Source: Cryoendolithus antarcticus
Lineage: Eukaryota; Ascomycota; Dothideomycetes; Cladosporiales; Cladosporiaceae
Reading direction: 5' to 3'
DNA length: 64,000 nucleotides
Assembly: GCA_002077065.1 (NCBI GenBank)
Contig: NAJO01000062.1
Location: 62,001 to 126,000, forward strand
A program made the translations under genes and the position numbers. Shown in pieces: positions 50,240 to 62,730 of the stretch (position 1 is the first letter of the stretch; each line of letters starts with the position of its first letter). Below the pieces are notes generated by a model that was not told the origin of the DNA, searched no databases, and was given only the letters and a program-made list of their open reading frames with translations.

Positions 50240-53200
50240 TCATCGCTCGAACAGCTTATCCCCTGACCCATCCTCCGCTCTCCCCTTTCCCTTGTCGATC
50301 TTGACCGGCTCCTCCACAATCCCCTGATCCAGCAATGCCTCACTCCTCTTCTTCTCCCCACCAGCTCCAGCGTCCGCCTCTGCTCCACTGAGCAGCTCCG
50401 TAACATCCAGATCCTCCTCTTCCTCCTCATCGTCGTGTGACTGACCTCTGTCACTCCTTTCGATCTCTCTCTGCGTTTCATCCATGCGTCGCCGGACCTC
50501 GGTCGCCACGCGCATACCGTCGGTTACGATGTTGTCGAGCATGCCTCGTATACCTTTCCCAGGTGGCACGACGCCCATTGCCGCGCCGCCGGGGCTGAGT
50601 AGTGGCATCGATGGCTGCCCTGCCACAGCGGCTGCTGCTTGTACGGACTGGCCTAACAGACTTTGGCTCGAGACTGTGCTGGAAGGAAGTGGAGCGTCTG
50701 CGAGGTGGAAAGAGTTGGCGAAGCCGGAATCGAAGAATGATTCCAGCGTTTCGTCGGCCAGGATGAGCATGCGAAAGGTGGGGAGCGTGATATGCACGGG
50801 CGAGGAGGGATCCAAGGCGGCGTTCGCGGAGGCGTTTTTGGATTGGGCAGTCTGGCCGAATGCATGGCCTGATGGGCGAGACAGAAGACTGTCGTCGTCG
50901 GCGGAAGGAGAGAGCGGATGCTTTGCCTCGTCTACGTCACCGAGATCCAGTAGGTCGTTCTCGTCTTCGTCTGCTAGCGTAGATTTATCAACGCCATCGG
51001 TCACAGCTTCCTGTGCCTGTCTGGAGGGATGACCCGGATCAGCATACTCAAAGCATCTCCGTATGAACGCGCTGACAGCACTCAAGAACTGCTCATCTCT
51101 GTTCGCACCCCGTGGTATGCCATCAGGGCCTACCGTCACGTCCAATGTGCTGACATCCGGCGAGCTGACGCCTCTTCGGCTCAGGAACAGCAGTCCCTCG
51201 GAGATACGCAAGATCCCTTCCCGATCAACCTTGCCATCCTGATCATCGTCATACAGCTCAAAGAAGTACGAAATAGTCGACATAATGTCTTTATCGCCTT
51301 TGATCGGCGCAAGTCCAGCGACAACATTCTGTAAGCTCAATGAACCCGCAGAGTCGATGTCCCAGCGCTTGTACAACCGTTGCAGGAAGTCATGCTCGGC
51401 TGGCTCAGGTCCAGCACCCCAGGGTCCGAGAGGTACTGGCTTGTTTCGCATGGATGCGCCCAAGTAGCCGTTGCCCATCCGGTCTTCTTTGGTGGGAGAC
51501 GACGCAGTCGGGCTATCTGTGACTGCCCATTTCGTGACGCCTGCCAAGAACTCTCGAAACGCATCGTAGTCCATGGTCGTGGTGCTGCTACCGAGAGCCA
51601 CTCTGCCGACCTGTACTGCGTTACCTGGCACACCAGTCACGACTTCGGTAGCTTTCGCCTTTGCCGCCTTCTTCCGTCGCAGCTGCTCAGCCTGCAAGAC
51701 TTCTGCGCGTTGCTGGCGATCGTACAGTACGCTGTAGAAGCGATCATACAGAAAGCCCAGGTCATTCTGACTCAGCTTCTTACTCTCAGGGCCAAGGTTT
51801 CGGATGCTTGTTCGCTTAGCGAAGGACTCGATGTTTGACAGTACAGCGCCCTTGTGCTTCATACGCTCCGCCGAGATAGTATGCTGTGTGATCCCATCGA
51901 ACTCTTTGAAAGCCACTACCATCAGTGCCTGGAAGTTCGTGATGGCGCGATACTTAGGGTTTTCTGAATTCGGGTGTGCACTCTCGCCCAGCCTCGCGAA
52001 GTATGATTTGAGTACATTGATGAACGTGCCATCATCCGTGGCGTCTAGCAGCTCCTCGCCGTTGATCTTGAGGATCGCCAGGCCAACCTGGAACAGCACC
52101 TTTGGTCCTTCAAGGAAGAAGACGTCCAGTACACGAAAAGCGAAGACTAGTGGCATGCTGTTGATGTACAGTGAGAGAAACCAAGGAAGCGAGACGACCG
52201 ATAGCTGCACGTCGTTCTTCTGTAGATGATCCCAGATCACGGGCATAGTCTTCTCGACAAGACTCTCGAAGACACGCTGATCAAGGAGAGTGCCGTACAT
52301 GGTAGTGCTGTAGTAGCCGGGAACGAGACGCTCGCATAGAACTGAAAGGATATAGAAAGCTTGGTTCTCGGAGAGATAGCTGAGGAAAAGTACTTAGCTT
52401 TATGCCCTATACGCAATGCAGGGAGGGAAATGCTTACATCAGTAATGCGGCAACAACGATGTTCATCGCTTGACAGTAGCCCACGTCCGTATTGGACCAG
52501 CTGTAAGCTGTGAGAACTCGCCGCAGTCGACCAATGCCTTCTTCGCTTTGGAAGCCGGCATACTCGGGTAATGAGCGGTTGAGATCTTTCTCGATCTCTT
52601 CGATAGCGAGTGACTGCTCGTTCTCGTGGGCTTTGAGCATCTCCTGGTACATCTTCGGCTTCTGCAGACGCAGGTAGAAAGCACCTGAGGTTAGCTCCCA
52701 GATCTCACCACGAAGCAGGTTTGGCAAGCCAACTCGGACCAGCCGATGGAAGTCAGGTTGCCGCACGATAGTCGTGTTCCTGCCGTTATCTTTCATGTAC
52801 TCGTGCCAAAGTCTCATCTTACTCCGGTCTCGCAGCTTTCTCGAGTTGCCAGGATATCGAAAGATGTTACCCAGCCCAGTGTCTGGCGGCGCTCTGGGCG
52901 TCCCATCAGGCTTCGTTGCAGTCGGCGCCTGATCAAACTCGTCGAAGAGGAAGTACTCGGAGTACGAATCCTGCACGACTGTTCTGAGATTCTCGACCTC
53001 TTTTATCCCTTGCCGGAGGCCCTTCTTGAGCCCATCGCAGAAACGCTCACACTGCTGCCGGCTTCCCTCCAGCTGTATCGTGAGTTTTGGCGGTGCTGGA
53101 CAGCCAGGCTTCTCCTCTGTGCCGGCTTCATGCCCGTTCCATGACTGTATGGCCAACGCGAACATGAAGCTCTGCGTGTGCAGTCTCTCCACCCTGCGCA

Positions 53201-53621
53201 CGGCGCACAGCGGCAGTGTGAAGCCATTGCCGGAGGGTCCGGTGCCGTGTGTACGTCCAGTGAAAGCAGAGCTGGAGCTGGTACTAGCCGTGCTGATGAA
53301 TGAAGTGTTGACGGTAGAGAAGCAGAGGAACTGCTCACTCAAGTGAAGCTGACCAACATAGTGCGTGCCTCTCTCGCGATCCCAATTGGTCTTGTCCCAG
53401 CTTCCCGTGTGCGCCGGATTCTTCCCAAGGCTCGACTTGACCGGCAGCGTGAGCTCTGCAGTGATCTCGTGCAGTGGGTTCTGCGAGTCCGGCAATCGGA
53501 ATTGGTTCCTAAAGAGGTGTGCTTTCGACGGGCGATCGCTTGAGGTCCCTCCCAGTGCCTCAGGAAGCACAGCTGGATCAATGAGGGACTGTGCTTTCTG
53601 GACGAGGTTCTGGAGAAACAT
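50240..53621 (-). CDS. Rab GTPase-activating protein, Gyp2/Mdr1 type
   Basis: Exons 53621-52438 and 52379-50240 give 1107 residues. The 58-nt intron joins ALLI to YLSENQAF inside the TBC domain. The start at 53621 gives the family-like MFLQNLVQKAQS. Layout: an N-terminal GRAM-like domain (about 60-190, GTHYVGQLHLSEQFLCFST), a TBC domain from about 300 to 530 with the arginine finger IEKDLNRSLP and glutamine finger VGYCQAMN, and a calcium-binding-like EF-hand near 770 (DDDQDGKVDREG). A disordered Ser/Asp-rich C-terminus follows. GRAM-TBC-EF-hand is the arrangement of yeast Gyp2/Mdr1 and human TBC1D8/9. It would stimulate GTP hydrolysis by a Rab such as Ypt6 in Golgi or endosome traffic; the exact Rab is unknown. 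Confidence 0.94.
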
Positions 53622-54262
53622 GGCTACGATGGCCTCCTCGCGGGAGCGGTACGACTGGCGCACACTACCAGGTTGCGCTTACCGGAGCACAGCCATGTGT
53701 ATCAATCCAGTGAGAGCCTGGGAGCAGTCTCACTTCACGTATTCGGGCAATGAGGTCGATATGCGCTTGCAACATGCGCAGGATAAGCTACCTTCCGTTC
53801 ACAGTATGGGAGACCTCACTCATGTAAGCTGGACAAAGGCTTGGCAGAGGATGCAGGTACGCGTTGATCAGCGAGAAGTAGCACTGTAGCACATAACTGC
53901 CCATCTCAACTTTACTGATCGTTCTTGATATCCGGATGTTAGCCTAGCTGGATGGCCATCACTTCTATTTGGACTGCGAGAGACGAAGGCCAGAAGCTCA
54001 AAGACAATAGCAGAGGATTAACTGCAACGCTGAAGTCATGCATTATGCTCGCTCCTGGTAAGATGCAATACGAAAAGGGTATCATCCAGTCGCATCTCCC
54101 GCGTATCCTCATAAACCTGCTCACTCATAGTCCGAACCATTACCACATCCCTCACGCAACCCCAGTCTCCTGCGTCCTCACTCCATCCCAACCTTGATCT
54201 TCCAATCCCTTTGCTGGGCGCATCCCTTCCGTCGCTCCGACCGCTGCAGGCGCACTACTCCC
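53622..54262. other. Intergenic region, MARVEL 3' to Rab GAP 5'
   Basis: No supported gene; small plus-strand frames (for example 53952-54197) have no motif. It should contain the Rab GAP promoter. Confidence 0.5.
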
Positions 54263-54814
54263 CTAGACGGTAGCGCGACCAGTATGCATCGTCCTTCCTC
54301 CACGCGATCGGAACCAGATGGCCGTCGCGTAGCAAGCTGTCACGAGCCAGAGCAGCATGTTGATTAGGTCGATCCAGACAGCGTGCTTCATACGAATGAT
54401 ACCGCCCTGCTTTGGCGTAGGGTGGGCGGGAATGTAGATTTTGCCGAAGATGCCGAAGAGGGCTGTCCAGAGGATGCTGTGTATAATCAGTCAGTACAAC
54501 TGCTTACAGGATGACGACGCATAGGGTTTGATTTACAACAGCACCCAGTCCCACCCAAACGCCCAGTAGCTCTTGAAGAACGGGATCCCGTAGATCAGAA
54601 CCGTCACTGCGCTCAGCCCAGCCAGGACTTCAGCAAAGACCCATTTACCATCTGTGTACGCGCCGGCTTGCTTCGCAGCGTGGAGGTCGACGCCATAGAG
54701 CCCTGCGACCGTGATGGCGAAGATGAATTGGAAGAATCGGAGGATGAGTCGTATAAGTGCGCCGAACACGCCGCCGGAGGAGGACTTGTTGCCGATGAAG
54801 TCGAGGGCGCCCAT
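54263..54814 (-). CDS. MARVEL-domain membrane protein
   Basis: Exons 54814-54537 and 54476-54263 give 163 residues. The 60-nt intron (GTAAAT, branch TACTGACTGA, ACACAG) falls in helix 3 and changes DWVLL-stop to DWVLFILWTALFG. Four hydrophobic helices with short loops fit the fungal MARVEL family (Nce102-like size): LIRLILRFFQFIFAITVAGLYG in helix 1, VFAEVLAGLSAVTVLIYG in helix 2 and WIDLINMLLWLVTACYATAIW in helix 4. The C-terminus is short and basic. In fungi such proteins organise plasma-membrane microdomains; a specific role here is unproven. The gene is divergent from the Tpa1-like gene. Confidence 0.88.
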
Positions 54815-55372
54815 TGCGGCTGTTGTTGTGAAGGTGTGAGGTGTGGACTATCGGATGTGTTCGAGGAAACGACTTGATGGACTGTTGGCGATGTGTGAGC
54901 GACGACTCTCGCTCGTGTGTAGCCTCGTTTGCTCGTTTTTGTGAGGGAAGGACAGTCTAGCCAATGTGAACCAGCGCAGTTGACCAAAGAGAGATGGTGA
55001 AGGAAAGGGTGATGAACGGCTCGTGAGGAATGTGCAAGTCGACGTACCTTGATGTACACTGCTTCCGGGTCGCTCCTTCTGCTAGACACGCTTGAACGCG
55101 AAAATGGACAACACACGGCTAGAAATAAAGTCCTAAAGCTCAGAGCGAGAGTTTGAGACCGCGATATCGACGCGATTCTGGCGCATGTGATAGGGTACGT
55201 CAACGGCGTTTATTTCGACACCCCTGCAACTTTGACGCAATGTCTCGAGCGTTAGCGCGGTGTTCGAGTGATTGGTCGAAAGATTTTGACAGACCCCAGT
55301 ATCTCAAAGACAATACCTTGCTATCGGGCGTTCGGTAGTCGCTTTTCGCTGCACACCGTCAGCGACCTCGCC
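54815..55372. other. Divergent promoter, MARVEL / Tpa1-like
   Basis: 558 bp between divergent starts. Nothing but promoter-like sequence was recognised. Confidence 0.5.
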
Positions 55373-57301
55373 ATGAAGCGCAAGGCTCCCGAGGAAGCTG
55401 TCAGGGGGTTGGCGAAAAGACAGGCCACCGACAGCTCAATCGAAAGTCGTTTCGGGGTTGATATTCTCTCGAAGGACACACTTGACCGATATGCCAAGGA
55501 CTATGCTGGTTCTCAACCGTACAAGCATGCTGTCGTGCGAAGTCTAGTGGATGATAAGTTGCTTCGCTCCGTACGCAAGGAGATCATCGACAACATTCAC
55601 TTCACGCCCAAGGAGACCGACATTTACAAGATTCACCAGTCTGGGGATCTGGCCAACTTGTCTGGCCTACCCGAGACCGCGCTAAAGAAGTTGCCCAGTC
55701 TTTTGAAACTTCGAGATGCACTCTACAGTCCAGATTTTCGGGAATGGATCGCTACGGTCTCTGGCTCGGGCGCTCTTTCAGGCCAGAAGACAGACATGGC
55801 CGTCAATGTTTACGTCCCGGGTTGCCATCTGCTTTGCCACGACGATGTGATCGGTAGCCGTAGAGTGAGCTACATTCTGTACCTGACTGACCCTAATACG
55901 CCGTGGCAGCCGTCGTGGGGTGGCGCGCTAAGACTCTATCCTACTGATGTCAAGCTCGATAAGGAAGGCAAGGAATATAAGGTGCCTCGACCGGAGTTCG
56001 ACAAGGTCATTCCGCCGCAGTGGAATCAGCTGTCGTTCTTTGCTGTGCAACCTGGCGAGAGCTTTCACGATGTCGAGGAAGTGTATCACCGTACGAGTGC
56101 CGAAAGCACGGAAGATGGTGGCCGGGTGCGAATGGCCATCAGTGGCTGGTTCCATATCCCGCAAGAGGGCGAAGGTGATTTCGAGCCAGGACTTGAGGCA
56201 AAGCTGGCTGAGATGAGCTCTTTGCAGCAATTACAGGGTCAAGCAGAACAGTTCGATGAGCCTCAGCTGGAGTGGCAGGATGCCAAAGGTCCCGATATTG
56301 CCAAGAATGCTGGCGATGATGAGGACGTTGAGCTCACCGAGGATGACCTGCAATTTCTGCTGATCTACATGACGCCAATGTATCTCACACCAGACACAGT
56401 GGAGGAGCTGAACGAGCTTTTCGAAGAAGAGTCGACCCTGCAGCTTGCAAACTTCCTCAGCAAGCGCATAGCACCTCGTCTCATGCAGCAGATCGACTCC
56501 GACGCTGTCAATCGAGACTTCAAGACTTCTCTACCGCCATACAAGCACCGCTATAAGTACCTCAGCTCTTCATCGACACAACGTCCACCACCAGTTGCAA
56601 GTAAAGACGACCCATACGGAGACGTTCTGCTGAATTTCCTACCAAGCTTAGCATTCCAAAAGTGGCTCTCGTTGGCGACAGGATTGACTTTGAAGCGATC
56701 AGCTGTCCTTGCACGTAGGTTCAGAAAGAGTCTCGACTATCAGCTGGCGCAAGGCTACTCCGGCGATGAGCCACAGCTTGAGTATACGCTGTGCATAACG
56801 CCATCCACAGGCTGGGGTGGCGATGAGACTGAGAACGCTGAGCCGGGCCCCGAGCACAGTAATAGCAATGGAGATGTCAACGGCAGTGATGGCAAGCAGT
56901 CGTCAGACGATGAAGACAACGTGGGAGGCTACGAACTCTACATGGCCGGCGACGATGACGACGATGCTTCTGACGCTGGCAGCGATCATGGCGTTACTAT
57001 TCCGTCAGGCACTGGAGCTGGCAACCGTCGATCTTCGAAGAAAGCAGATCCGGCCGTGTATCAAGCTGCGCAGGATGACGAAGACGATGGGATCTTGTTC
57101 TCCAACCCTGCTAGCTGGAACACCCTGAGCATAGCGCTCCGAGACAAGGGCGTGCTGAAGTTCGTGAAGTATGTAAGTAAGAAAGCGCAGGGTGATCGGT
57201 GGGACTTCACTGGGTGCGTCGAGGTTCTTGATGACGGGGAAAACGAGGATGCAGCTAGCGAGGATGTAGAGGAGGAGGAGTTCAACGGGTTTGCGGACTG
57301 A
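55373..57301 (+). CDS. Prolyl dihydroxylase, Tpa1/Ofd1 family
   Basis: Intronless, 642 residues from the first ATG (upstream frame only through GTG). It is a 2-oxoglutarate/Fe(II) dioxygenase. The N-terminal catalytic domain shows the HxD motif CHDD (His 156, Asp 158), distal His 232 in ESFHDVEEV, and the 2-oxoglutarate-binding Arg in RVRMAISGWF. A second, degenerate double-stranded beta-helix domain follows (about 345-642), interrupted by an acidic insert. Yeast Tpa1 and human OGFOD1 hydroxylate a proline of ribosomal protein uS12 (Rps23), affecting translation termination; fission yeast Ofd1 also controls Sre1 turnover in response to oxygen. The N-terminal KRKAPEEAVRGLAKRQ is a likely nuclear signal. 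Confidence 0.93.
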   Translation: MKRKAPEEAVRGLAKRQATDSSIESRFGVDILSKDTLDRYAKDYAGSQPYKHAVVRSLVDDKLLRSVRKEIIDNIHFTPKETDIYKIHQSGDLANLSGLPETALKKLPSLLKLRDALYSPDFREWIATVSGSGALSGQKTDMAVNVYVPGCHLLCHDDVIGSRRVSYILYLTDPNTPWQPSWGGALRLYPTDVKLDKEGKEYKVPRPEFDKVIPPQWNQLSFFAVQPGESFHDVEEVYHRTSAESTEDGGRVRMAISGWFHIPQEGEGDFEPGLEAKLAEMSSLQQLQGQAEQFDEPQLEWQDAKGPDIAKNAGDDEDVELTEDDLQFLLIYMTPMYLTPDTVEELNELFEEESTLQLANFLSKRIAPRLMQQIDSDAVNRDFKTSLPPYKHRYKYLSSSSTQRPPPVASKDDPYGDVLLNFLPSLAFQKWLSLATGLTLKRSAVLARRFRKSLDYQLAQGYSGDEPQLEYTLCITPSTGWGGDETENAEPGPEHSNSNGDVNGSDGKQSSDDEDNVGGYELYMAGDDDDDASDAGSDHGVTIPSGTGAGNRRSSKKADPAVYQAAQDDEDDGILFSNPASWNTLSIALRDKGVLKFVKYVSKKAQGDRWDFTGCVEVLDDGENEDAASEDVEEEEFNGFAD

Positions 57302-58050
57302 GTCGCGGTACAGGAGCAGTCCCAGAATGCGGTGCCGAGACGTTTCACAGCCACAAAGGAGCAATACATTCCAACGGGACGGGCCTTTGTTATCCGCATC
57401 TGACTGGACAGGGGTTATGCCGACCACCGCAGGTGCAGACTTGGAATTCTACACCATCGTTGAACCGTTTCGACACGGCCGTGCTGGCGATTCGCAACGG
57501 CGCCGCTACCTACACTTGTTGAAGCGGCCATTGATGTCAACTCGGAAGCGACACGCTGCGTGGAAACGCTGCCTTTCCACGTGCGCCTTGTTGCAGCCGC
57601 GTTGCGGCGCCACCGGACACGCTTAATCTGTGATAAGCGCTACGCACAACCAACGCTCGGGATACCGCTGCGGCGACAGTGTTGACAGGGCTCGGGTAGA
57701 GTTCGCGAAATTGATCTCCGACAATCGAACACGAACGCTCGGTTTCTAGACTGCTTACTACAGCACTTGAGAATAGCACACTGCACTACCACAGCCTCAG
57801 CTGTGCAGATCTTCCGCAGAGATAGCATATCGGCATATGTCAATGCGGACATCTTGATACAATGGCGTTCACCTATGCTAGGATCGCGGCACTCAGCACT
57901 AGTCGAGAGCAGCATCGCTTCATGGCCATAGAAATCCCTATGCTCCGCGAACTGTGATTTTGCAGACATTGCTTTGGGTATGTCGTTGCTATTGTTGTCA
58001 ACACTCTCGTTTACTTCCATTCTGCTTGTCATTCCGCGCGTGCCCTCGCG
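57302..58050. other. Intergenic region, Tpa1-like 3' to repeat protein 5'
   Basis: A minus-strand 138-codon frame (57640-58056) with an ATG overlaps the start of the next gene; I do not call it. Otherwise no feature was recognised. Confidence 0.45.
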
Positions 58051-61000
58051 ATGCATTGTATAGCGCTTTTCTCAGTCATTTCCTCAGTCGTAACGGCGAT
58101 CTCGATCCGTGATGTGCCATTGCGCAACTCCACAATCTCTTCACCATGGACCAACAGCACGAGTACGAATAGCCGGCCCTTGACGAGCGGTGAGTCGACA
58201 GAGACGTTCACTCAACCTTCTAGCACTGAAGAAAGGAGCACCACGACGACCAATAGCGTCGCAGCATCTCATACCGACAGCACCGGTCTGGTAAGCAATC
58301 TAACAACTACGATCTCTACGATACTCCCATCGTCCAGTGGGAATGCCGGAGACTATGTTGCACAAGGAATCGGACTCTCTTCCGCTATCGAGACGGTCTC
58401 ATTGACTACCCAGCAGTCGCTCGCGGTCGACAACACTACGACGTTGCAGCCATCAGCGTCTGTCGCCAACTTGACGACCGGAGCATTCAACACCACGTCG
58501 CTGGCGCTGTCGACCACAGTCCCAAAGCAGCTACCCCCAATCGTCACGGGCGGAACCGCCATCCCTTTGGACTACAGCAACAGTACAGTAGGCGCAACGA
58601 TAGCTGCTAGCACCCTTGCCAGCAACATTACTGTCTCAACAGCGCTGGTTGCGAATAAAACCACATCCGCAGTCTATGCGAATGCAACTGCCCCGGTTGA
58701 TGTCTGCTGGAATCAGTGGCTAAGTTATTGGGACGTGGTCGGTACCAATACAGTCGATATCCCAGCCAGTACCACGACATACACCTGGACAGAAAACGTT
58801 GTGACACAACAGTCGACAACGGAACTATTCACCTCGACTGTTGTAAACGGTAAGATCGCTGCGCCCTTCTGCGTAGCAAAGCGATGGCGCTGACAGAGCA
58901 TGCAGGCCCTTTCACGCAGACCATCTTCACCACACTTGTCACAACCATTATCGCTGTTAGCATCCCGACATTCACGGGCACTTCGACCGACACGTATACG
59001 GCTAGGCCGGTCCTAACGACGCCACCTCCATGCGCTCTACCATCGAGCGTCGGACAATGTCAGGCTAGTTGGGAAGCATGGGCGGTTGATCAGTACAGTG
59101 TGACCCTTCCGCCTGTCTCTTCGCCTGAAGGTTGCGACCTCTACGCGTCTCCTATTCCCGATAGCTGTGTTGGTCCCGTGTCGACCTACAATTCTCAATG
59201 GCAATCTTGGTTCACAGAGTCTGTCTCTGTGCCTCCTTGTACGCAAGCGAGCATATCTGGGAGCATGTGTTATGGTTTGCGAACCAAATTTCTACAAGAG
59301 CAGCAACTAGTCGGCGAGCAGAGTGGCGTCGCAGGGGGCGTTGAAGTCTGGACAACGGTCAATGGTACAGCATCGGATTACTTCAGCTGGCCATCCACTA
59401 GCTTGCTTGCGCCAGGATGCACAGTCGGTTGTGGTATCGAGTCTTGCAAGATTCAGGCTGGTGAGATCTCAGCCTAACCTACGCAATTGGGATGCGTTCG
59501 AAACTGACTGCTTATTCAGGCACGGTTCAGCTATTGTACTGGCCACCAAATACAGAAGTGCATGTCTCCAGGGGTAACCACACCATTGTACCCGCCAACG
59601 CGACTGGTCCGGTGACAGCGGTCGCCCTCGGACGCACGTTCACATCACCGACAGTATACATCTCCTTCGACTCTTTGTATGCCCGGGACAGCTGCGCTCC
59701 CTACGGCCCGACATATACTGACCAAATCGTTGCGCTCACGAATCCAGCTGATCTGTCCTCCCTGTGGGGAAGCTCGTCCGGGGGTGGTGTCCTCTCCACG
59801 GCCTTCTTTAACTATACGGACATCTACATCACCCCTGTCCCAGAGTCGATTTACACGAGCCAGCCTCGTTGCGCCTCTGCGCGTGCCTCAGCATGCGACC
59901 CGAGAAAAGGCAACGAACCTGATATGAGCGCATGCCTCACATGGACGTGTCCTCGCGTTGCACCCTATGAGCCAATTATCGCTATCCCACCAGAAGTCAA
60001 GAATCTGGACCCAGCGTGGGCTTCCTGTGGTGGCGGCATCAATGGAGCGTACGATCCGCCGCTTCCGCTTACGCCGGTGTCTACAGTAGTAGGCGTAACT
60101 ACGCCTGGCGATGGTGGACTGGATACAACGACACCGGCAACGCCTGCTTCTACACCACAATCGCCAGCCGCCCCTGTCACTACCGGTGCTGGGACTACAA
60201 CACCGGCTCCCGACAATCTTCCTGCTTCATCGACGAGCCCGAGTACGATACAAAGCACTGCAGAGCCACCAATCGCAAAGCCTTCTTCAAGCCAGCTAGC
60301 TGATACTCAGCCTGCAAACATCGATCCAGGTACGAGTGATCCAGGCAATAGCGATCCGGGAAGCAGCGACCCCAGCGGCAGCGATCCCGGCCATGGCAGC
60401 ACCGGCAACGACCAGCCCGGCAGTAGCCCACAAGCTGGTGCCCAGCCCGGAGCCAGTAGCTCACCGCAAGCCACTCAGCTTCCAGCACCCTCAAACTCAC
60501 CGGCAACCACAAATGCTCTGTCAGTCCTTGACTCTGTATTATCGTCTGCACAGCACGCAGCGAGCTCGTCTCCGCCCGGCGGAAACGCTGAGACGGGTGG
60601 GAATGCTGGATCTAACGGTGGAAACGTCGGAGGTAGTACTGGCAATGGACAAGCAGATGTCAGTAGTTCGGGGCCAGATTCTGCACCGCCAGTCGTAGTC
60701 GCCGTACCCAACGGCGGGTCGGCTACTGTCTCTCAGGTCGGTGGTGGGAGCGTTGCGATTGCAAATGGTGGCAGCGTTACGGTTGTCGCCGCTGGAGCCG
60801 CAGCCACGATCGGAGGCCAGACATTTAGTGTTCCTTCTAGCGGTGGCGCGGTTGTGATCGGGTCGTCGACTCAAGTGCTTCCAGCTGCTGCAGCCCAGAC
60901 GCCTACCACGATCGTTGCAGGTGGACAAACTCTCACGGCTTCGAATGCTGGTAGTGGTGTTATCGTCGCGCAGGGCGGGTCTACTGTTACCGTCGTCCCT

Positions 61001-62470
61001 GGTCAAGCAGCGACACTCGGCTCGCAGGTCGTTTCGCTGGCCACTAACAATGGCGGTCTCGTTGTTGGCAGCTCCACATTCGCCGTGGTGGCAACCACCA
61101 ATCCTGCAAGTGTAGGTAGCGCTCCGGCGTCTGCTGTCATCACTGCAAATGGGCAGACCATTACTGCTGTCGCGCAGGGAGGCTCTGTGGTCCTCAGCAA
61201 CGACGGCACTGCAGTTACCGTATCTGCAGGCGCTGCGGCTACTATCGCTGGTCAAGTCATCAGTGCACCACAAATTGGTGGCGCTGTCATGGTTGGCGAC
61301 AGTACAGTACAGCTCAGTACCAGCCAAGCAGTTGCAAGTCAAGGCATCTTCACAGCAGGTGGACAGACAGTCACAGCAGTCGCGCAAGGCGGGTCTGTTG
61401 TCCTTGAAAGCGATGGGCCAGCCACAATTGTCCCCGCGAACGGCGTCGCGACCATCGGCGGCCAAGTTGTGAGCGTTCAAGGCACAGGCAGTGCTGTGGT
61501 CATCGGCGGCAGCACTCTCAGTCTCAGCGCCGGGCCGACGAAAGTCTTTACTGCTGGCGGACAAGCCATTACTGCTGTCGATCTGGGTACAGCTGTAGTC
61601 CTACAGGTAAGCGGTCAAAGTATTACCCTCGCTGCTGGCGGTATCGGGATCATTGCAGGCCAGGCCGCTATACTCGACGCCTCGCGTGATGTTGTTGTGG
61701 ATGGCACGACGGTACACGTCAATCCTGCGACAGTGAGTGCAGGTACTGCGGTCTTCACTCAAGATGGACATACCATCACAGCGATCCGGCAAGGTAACTC
61801 TGTAGTCCTGCAAGAAGGCGGGAAAGTTACGACAGTGCCGGCTGATGCCACCGTTGCGTTCGCCGGCGAGGTCATCACGGACCCGGGCGCACGCATCACT
61901 GCTGCCCCTGCTGCTCTGACTACAATCCTGGACGATGGCCAGACACTCACAGCACTAGACACTGGCGGCTCGATCGTGTTAATCGAGGATGGTAGTACAG
62001 TGACGATAGCGAAGGGCCAGCAGACTGTCTTCCGCGGCGAAACGATCTCCGCGCTCTCGACTGGCGCAGCGCTCGTTGTGAACGGATCGCAGCCACTCTC
62101 ACTCACCTCTTCGCCGGCAGCTGGCACGGCATTCGCCACCCTCGTTCATGACGGTCGAACACTCACTGCCCTCGACGCTGGGCCCTCGGTCGTGCTTGTG
62201 GAGAACGGCACTACGATCACGCTTGCCAAGGGGCAGCAGACTGTATTCGATGGCGAGACGATCAGTGCAATGCCTACTGGGGGAGCGGTCGTGCTCGACG
62301 GCGCGACTACACTATCGTTGACTAGTGGTGCTCCCACCACTACAGAGAGCGGCGTAGACGCTGGGTCGGGCGGCTCATCGGCGGAGGCGACTGGCAGTGG
62401 CACTCGGAAAGGCGATGCCGGGTGGTATGGTCTGGTTCTGTGCGTGGCAATTGGGGCGTTTGTATTATAG
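58051..62470 (+). CDS. Large GPI-anchored surface protein with tandem beta-type repeats
   Basis: Exons 58051-58849, 58906-59460 and 59520-62470 give 1434 residues. The introns are 56 and 59 nt, both with CTGAC branch points. It starts with a signal peptide (MHCIALFSVISSVVTAIS) and a Ser/Thr/Asn-rich stretch with many NxT/NxS sequons. A middle region carries Cys pairs and Trp (CWNQWLSYW, CQASWEAWAV, YNSQWQSWF) that look like related small modules. A Pro/Ser/Gly-rich linker and about eight repeats of 58-75 residues (about 844-1388) follow. The C-terminus (GDAGWYGLVLCVAIGAFVL) is a GPI-type tail. It is probably a wall adhesin or structural glycoprotein; no enzyme motif is present. Similar secreted repeat proteins are common in filamentous ascomycetes but mostly unstudied. 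Confidence 0.85.
60697..62330 (+). repeat. Eight in-frame protein repeats
   Basis: Units begin near 60697, 60907, 61132, 61345, 61541, 61747, 61920 and 62138. Each follows the pattern GGQTxTAxxxGxSVVLxxDG, then a TVxxGxxxTxxGxxI strand pair and a GGAVVxGxSTxxLS end. Regularly spaced Gly and beta-branched residues suggest a beta-solenoid. Units three and four are the most alike (GGQTVTAVAQGGSVVL). Confidence 0.8.
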
Positions 62471-62730
62471 TCCACGTCCTGCTATATGTTCTGACTATGT
62501 TCTGTCTTCTTGAGTCATTGATTGGTCCAGCGCGTCGACATCAGCTTGAGTGGGGTCTGAGGTCGTGATCTACGCGTACAACATCAGCCTAACAAATCCT
62601 ACTTCCACAAACATTTCCTGGTGTCGCGTATAGATATGTTGCAGTCGCGCATATCATAGCAAACAGATCGCTCGCCCTAGGAGCTGGCCTTGGTATCAGC
62701 CCTCTGGAAGTCCCACGCATCGCGACAAGT

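Noticed and set aside
57640..58056. Minus-strand 138-codon frame starting with ATG and overlapping the start of the repeat protein at the palindrome ATGCAT.
   Set aside because: Codon third positions are not biased as in neighbouring genes, no motif is visible, and the shared ATGCAT is a simple consequence of the palindrome.
60539..61564. Minus-strand 341-codon frame across the repeat region.
   Set aside because: A shadow of the in-frame protein repeats; composition mirrors them.
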